DNA of 18,089 nucleotides from the NCBI GenBank assembly GCA_046705265.1, contig JBJKQL010000104.1, positions 1-18,089 of the forward strand, in the 5' to 3' direction. Positions 14,876 through 18,089 of this stretch are shown piece after piece; positions within the stretch are counted from its first letter, which is position 1, and each line of letters opens with the position of its first letter. A program made the position numbers and the translations under genes. The stretch comes from JAJYTL01 sp046705265 (GTDB lineage Bacteria; Pseudomonadota; Alphaproteobacteria; Ferrovibrionales; Ferrovibrionaceae). Below the pieces are notes generated by a model that saw only the letters and a program-made list of their open reading frames with translations, was not told the DNA's origin and searched no databases.

Positions 14876-16713
14876 GCGGACCTTCTCCAGGCGCAGCGAA
14901 GCGCGTCTCTCATATCGTGCCGCTGACCGCGCTGGCTATTGGGCTTGTCATCTTTCCATTTGTATTTCCGTACATTGCGGGCACGACCGACATGGCGGAT
15001 CGCATCCTGGATTGGGGCCTTTTCGGTCTCGGCTTTGACATTCTATTCGGTTATAGCGGGCTGCTTTCCTTCGGCCAGGCGGCGTTCTACGGTGTCGGCG
15101 GTTTCACCACCGCCTTTCTGCTCATCAGCGGTGTCATATCGAACACGCTTGTTGCCCTTCTTGCCGGCATTGTGGCCTCGGTCATTCTCGGCGTTGTGAT
15201 CGGTCTCCTCTCGCTCCGGCGCTCGGGAATCTATTTCGCCATGCTGACGCTGGCATTTGGCGAGATGGCGTTCTTCCTCGAGAACTCGCCCTTGAGCCAT
15301 TGGACCGGGGGTGAAAACGGGTTGCCTGGCGTGCCGAAGCCGAACGTCTCTCTCGGCTTCATCGGCGTTGAGCTGCATTCTTCGCTCGCCATCTACGCCT
15401 TCATTGCGGTGCTTTTCTTTCTTGGCTTTTGGTTCGCGCGGCGCATCATTTATTCGCCCTTTGGCATGGTCCTGCGCGCAATCCGCGGAAACGTCGAGCG
15501 CACAGCCGCCGTTGGCCATGACGTGCTGCGCTATAAACTCACCGCCTTTGTCATCGCGGCGGCCTATGGGGGCCTTGCGGGCAGCCTTCTCGGCCTCCTG
15601 CAGGGTTATATGCCGCCGGACGCGTTTTATCTCGGTACTTCAGGCCAACTTGTCATACAAACCGTGATCGGCGGCGCCGGCACGCTGATCGGGCCTTTGG
15701 TCGGCGCTTGGATATGGATCTATCTCTACCAAGTCCTGCAAATGATTCCGGGCGTGGGCGGGGCGTGGGAACTTATTCTTGGTCTTGTCTTCGTCGTTCT
15801 CATCACCTTGCTGCGCCAAGGTATTGCAGGGGGCGTTATGCAACTCTGGCGGATGTCGCGGGGCAAGCTGGAGGCCGCCGCGACGACCGAGGAAGCGCCG
15901 GTTCCCGAGATCGCGCTGCCGGCCCGCGCCAAGCCTGATTTTACCAAGCCGCCGATCCTCGAAGCGCGTGATCTTTCGAAACATTATGGTGGCCTGTTCG
16001 CCGTCGACAAGGTTTCCTTCTCGGTGGTCGAGGGCGAGACCCGCGCGGTGATCGGCCCCAACGGTGCCGGCAAAAGCACCTTCTTTAAAATGCTGGCGGG
16101 CGCCGTGACGGCTACCGAGGGCGAGGTTTACTTCGACGGGGAACGCATCACCGGCCTCAACGACGCAGAGGTCTGTCAGCGCGGTATGGTGCGGAGTTTC
16201 CAGATCACTCAGATCTTTCTCCACCTCACGGTGCGCGAGAACGTTATCATCGCGGCCTTGGCGCGCCAGCGCGGCAAATTTCGCCCCGACCTTCTTGGCC
16301 GCATTGAGAACGTGTCGGGGCTTGAGGAAGTGGTAAGGGAGACGCTTGAGGCGGTGGCGCTGACGGCAAGGGCCGGGGTCGTGGCGAGCCATCTTGCCTA
16401 TGGCGAAAAACGTCGCCTTGAGATTGCGCTGGCGCTCGCCACCAAACCCCGAATTCTGCTGCTCGATGAACCGGCCGCCGGCATGAGCCCGTCTGAGCGC
16501 GCCGATACCGTCCGTCTTCTGAAGCGGATTGCGGCAGGGGTAACGATCGTGATCGTCGAGCACGACATGGACGTCGTGTTCGGACTTGCGGATCGCGTGA
16601 CGGTGCTCTCGGAGGGCCGCAAGATCGCCGAGGGGGAGCCTGCGGAAATTCAGAATAATCCTCTTGTGCGGGCAGCCTATCTAGGCGGCGAGACAGCCTA
16701 TGAGCTTGCTTGA
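14872..16713 (+). CDS. Fused LivM permease - LivG ATPase of the LIV-type importer
   Basis: Single 613-residue polypeptide joining two importer subunits normally encoded separately. Residues 1-325 are LivM: a multi-helix permease with GLFGLGFDILFGYSGLLSFGQAAF, SLRRSGIYFAMLTLAFGEM and the cytoplasmic-loop motif GMVLRAIRGNVERTAAVGHD. An Ala/Pro-rich linker spans about 331-360. Residues 361-613 are LivG: HYGGLFAVDKVSFSV, Walker A GPNGAGKST (395-403), RSFQ Q-loop (441-444), signature LAYGEKRRLE (508-517), Walker B ILLLDEP (528-534), and switch His563 in IVEHD. All ATPase motifs are intact, so the fusion should be functional. No frameshift or junction scar is seen. ATG overlaps the livH stop by four bases; the 3' end overlaps livF by 14 bases. 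Such permease/ATPase fusions are known in this family. Confidence 0.93.
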   Translation: MSGPSPGAAKRVSHIVPLTALAIGLVIFPFVFPYIAGTTDMADRILDWGLFGLGFDILFGYSGLLSFGQAAFYGVGGFTTAFLLISGVISNTLVALLAGIVASVILGVVIGLLSLRRSGIYFAMLTLAFGEMAFFLENSPLSHWTGGENGLPGVPKPNVSLGFIGVELHSSLAIYAFIAVLFFLGFWFARRIIYSPFGMVLRAIRGNVERTAAVGHDVLRYKLTAFVIAAAYGGLAGSLLGLLQGYMPPDAFYLGTSGQLVIQTVIGGAGTLIGPLVGAWIWIYLYQVLQMIPGVGGAWELILGLVFVVLITLLRQGIAGGVMQLWRMSRGKLEAAATTEEAPVPEIALPARAKPDFTKPPILEARDLSKHYGGLFAVDKVSFSVVEGETRAVIGPNGAGKSTFFKMLAGAVTATEGEVYFDGERITGLNDAEVCQRGMVRSFQITQIFLHLTVRENVIIAALARQRGKFRPDLLGRIENVSGLEEVVRETLEAVALTARAGVVASHLAYGEKRRLEIALALATKPRILLLDEPAAGMSPSERADTVRLLKRIAAGVTIVIVEHDMDVVFGLADRVTVLSEGRKIAEGEPAEIQNNPLVRAAYLGGETAYELA

Positions 16714-17398
16714 AGTCGAGGGCATCAACACCTACTACGGCGAGGCGCATGTCCTGTTCGACATCTCGCTGCATGTCGAGCAGAACGAAGTGGTGGCACT
16801 TTTGGGCCGCAACGGCGCCGGCAAGACGACGACCTTAAAAACCATTATGGGCGTCGTGGCGCCGCAGTCTGGCGCCATCCGCGTCGACGGCAATCCGGTC
16901 CAGGGGCTCGCGCCGTATCAGATTGCCCGCGTCGGCGTGCAACTTGTGCCGGAGGAACGGCGCATAATTGGCGCCCTGACCGTCGACGAGAATCTCGAAC
17001 TCGCGGCACTCTCGGCACCGCAGCGCTGGAGTCTTTCTCGCATCTACGAAATCTTTCCGCGGCTTGCCGAGCGACGGAAGAACCACGGTAACGAGCTTTC
17101 CGGCGGCGAACAACAGATGCTTGCGATTGCCCGCGCCCTGATCCGCGATGCGCGGCTCATTCTGTTAGATGAACCCTTCGAAGGGTTGGCGCCTTTGATC
17201 GTTCGTGACCTCCTTGGCGTCTGTCGCTTTCTCGCGGAGGAGGGCCGCACCATCATCATCGTGGAACAGAATGTGGCAGCCGCCTTGAGTCTCGCTCAGC
17301 GCTGTTACGTCTTGAACAACGGTCACATGGTTTGGGAAGGCACCAGCGCCGCGCTAAAGGCCGATTCCGACACCATGCACAAGCATCTTGGTGTTTAG
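16700..17398 (+). CDS. livF: LivF-type ABC ATPase
   Basis: Second cytoplasmic ATPase of the importer, 232 residues, a normal LivF size. It pairs with the LivG half of the preceding fusion to power transport. Walker A is GRNGAGKTT (36-44), the signature LSGGEQQ (133-139), and Walker B LILLDEP (153-159) followed by FEGLAPL, the usual LivF wording. At the switch position it reads IIIVEQN, with Gln instead of His, which is typical for LivF and not a defect. The ATG at 16700 lies inside the end of the fusion gene (14-base overlap), so translation is coupled. It is the last operon gene; a perfect inverted repeat follows after nine bases. Confidence 0.95.
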   Translation: MSLLEVEGINTYYGEAHVLFDISLHVEQNEVVALLGRNGAGKTTTLKTIMGVVAPQSGAIRVDGNPVQGLAPYQIARVGVQLVPEERRIIGALTVDENLELAALSAPQRWSLSRIYEIFPRLAERRKNHGNELSGGEQQMLAIARALIRDARLILLDEPFEGLAPLIVRDLLGVCRFLAEEGRTIIIVEQNVAAALSLAQRCYVLNNGHMVWEGTSAALKADSDTMHKHLGV

Positions 17399-17407
17399 AG
17401 TGTGTTT

Positions 17408-17431
17408 GTTCCGGATCGATCTATCCGGAAC
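17408..17431. terminator. Perfect 9-bp inverted repeat after livF (possible terminator)
   Basis: GTTCCGGAT, a six-base loop CGATCT, then ATCCGGAAC. It starts nine bases after the livF stop, the expected place for operon termination. It lacks a downstream T-run, so it could instead stabilise the mRNA 3' end or bind a protein. Confidence 0.5.
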
Positions 17432-17493
17432 GATTCTCGTGCGCCTCTTCGAATAATGAGAGTTGTCAGCCTAACTAATGAGAATGCAGGCCG

Positions 17494-17520
17494 CGTTTCA
17501 CATCGAACCAACGTGAAACG
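17494..17520. repeat. Perfect 8-bp inverted repeat with 11-base spacer
   Basis: CGTTTCAC at 17494-17501 and GTGAAACG at 17513-17520. The spacing of arms (about two helical turns centre to centre) fits a protein-binding site better than a hairpin. No gene starts just downstream, so its function is unknown. Confidence 0.4.
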
Positions 17521-17963
17521 ATTGCGCTCTCGCCGATCAATTTTCCGCGTTCGTTACTTTCGTTTGGCATCGGCAATTGACACAATTGGCGCGAAATGGG
17601 TCAATTCTTCGTCGGCGGGATGTCGCGAACGTCGTGTTCCGGCCGTGGGGTCTCGTGCCATCAGTCCGTAGCGTGGTCAGTTCTTTTTGCCGAAGATGTT
17701 TTCCTGATCTGGGTATTGATTGTTGCGAAAGCAGGATCGCCCAAGCGGGGCCTGCACGAGAGAGGAACGGTAAATCCGATCGTCTCCCGCAGAAGGTTCC
17801 GCTCGTTCGTCGCATAGGAGCACGCGTTCGTTGCCGTATTTTTCCGCTCGGAAGCCGGAACGATCCGATGGGAAGAAAAACGACTCGGGTGATTCCATGC
17901 GGAAGCGGGTGAGCAAGCCACAGCTTTGGGACATCGGAACGCGGACAGAAACAAAAAAATAAA

Positions 17964-18089
17964 GGGTCTTCCGGAAATAGTGTGGGCGATTTGGGGTCAT
18001 TTTAGAGGGGTGGGAGCATGCAGGTGAGGATCTTGAGCCGGAAATAATCCTCGTCGCGCAGTCCGTATGCCCGGCGTTGGAAGACACGG
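17964..18089. mobile_element. End of an insertion sequence (partial, runs off right edge)
   Basis: GGGTCTTCCGGAAATAGTG starts at 17964 directly after an A-rich tract and 38 bases before a transposase stop codon, the layout of an IS terminal inverted repeat. The GGGTCTTCCGG opening reminds me of ISL3-type ends, which usually make 8-bp target duplications; AAAATAAA (17956-17963) would be the duplicated target on this side. The other end lies outside the window, so both repeat and duplication remain unverified. Confidence 0.6.
18002..18089 (-). CDS. Transposase C-terminus (partial)
   Basis: The last 28 residues of a minus-strand protein enter from the right edge and end at a TAA (18002-18004). 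They include VFQRRAYGLRDEDYFRLKI and end in MLPPL. The (R)RAYG-(F/L)R-x-x-(Y)-x-R/LK pattern is common at the C-terminus of DDE transposases, and I think an ISL3-like (IS204/IS1001/IS1096/IS1165) family is most likely. The family is assigned from memory of the motif and is not certain. The stop is 38 bases inside the proposed IS end, which fits. Confidence 0.65.
   Translation of the reverse strand, partial: RVFQRRAYGLRDEDYFRLKILTCMLPPL

Larger units (their letters stand above)
17399..17963. other. Gene-free region downstream of livF
   Basis: About 565 bases between the importer operon and the insertion-sequence end. Open frames here are short, Arg/Ser-rich, and unrelated to families I know. 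It contains two perfect inverted repeats (17408-17431 and 17494-17520). The base composition becomes less GC-rich towards 17900-17963, ending in an A-rich tract at the IS boundary. Confidence 0.5.

Noticed and set aside
17399..17963. Possible small genes downstream of livF
   Set aside because: Frames are short, mutually overlapping, Arg/Ser-rich and without ribosome sites; none resembles a known family.
1..18089. CRISPR array, tRNA or rRNA genes, prophage or defence island
   Set aside because: No regularly spaced repeats, no cloverleaf-like segments and no characteristic phage or defence proteins were seen; the only mobile signal is the IS end on the right.

Overview
The window looks like a chromosomal segment of a GC-rich alphaproteobacterium. 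The evidence is an hpnABCDE hopanoid/squalene cluster, a DUF2852 protein of the alphaproteobacterial type, and a LIV-type ABC operon with a fused permease-ATPase. No genus can be assigned from the sequence alone. All calls come from reading the sequence and from family knowledge; no searches were run.

Layout. (1) 1-352, minus: 5' part of a secreted Tyr/Pro-rich protein that runs off the left edge. (2) 365-1155: no convincing gene. (3) 1156-1630, plus: decayed spore-coat-U (SCPU) gene, with a stop at codon 4, a frameshift in a C5 run and no native stop. (4) 1627-6801, minus: tightly packed hpnA-hpnB-hpnC-hpnD-hpnE operon. HpnC, HpnD and HpnE turn farnesyl diphosphate into squalene; HpnA and HpnB are the hopanoid-associated epimerase/reductase and glycosyltransferase. 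Squalene-hopene cyclase is not in the window. (5) 7200-8455, plus: a TetR/WHG regulator and a DUF2852 membrane protein, separated by a promoter overlapped by a perfect 19-bp palindrome. (6) 8497-9618, minus: a possible 33-residue ORF and a PAP2-phosphatase-like pseudogene with a frameshift, a nonsense codon and an altered catalytic PSGH motif. (7) 10072-12385, plus: a class III CoA-transferase and an O-methyltransferase. (8) 12597-17398, plus: a branched-chain amino acid/amide type ABC importer, made of a Tat-exported binding protein, LivH, a LivM-LivG fusion and LivF. (9) 17399-17963: two perfect inverted repeats and no gene. (10) 17964-18089: the end of an insertion sequence with the transposase C-terminus, running off the right edge.

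How the parts may work together. The hpn genes form one translationally coupled unit with stop/start overlaps, and a 14-bp tandem duplication at the hpnB/hpnC junction seems to have created a five-codon relay ORF. The CoA-transferase, methyltransferase and importer share orientation and could serve uptake and CoA activation of one organic acid or amide, but nothing fixes the substrate. The most unusual local features are the apparent CTG start of livH behind a ten-codon mini-ORF carrying its Shine-Dalgarno, the operator-like palindrome before the DUF2852 gene, and two genes caught in decay. I did not find a clear new defence, mobile or biosynthetic system.
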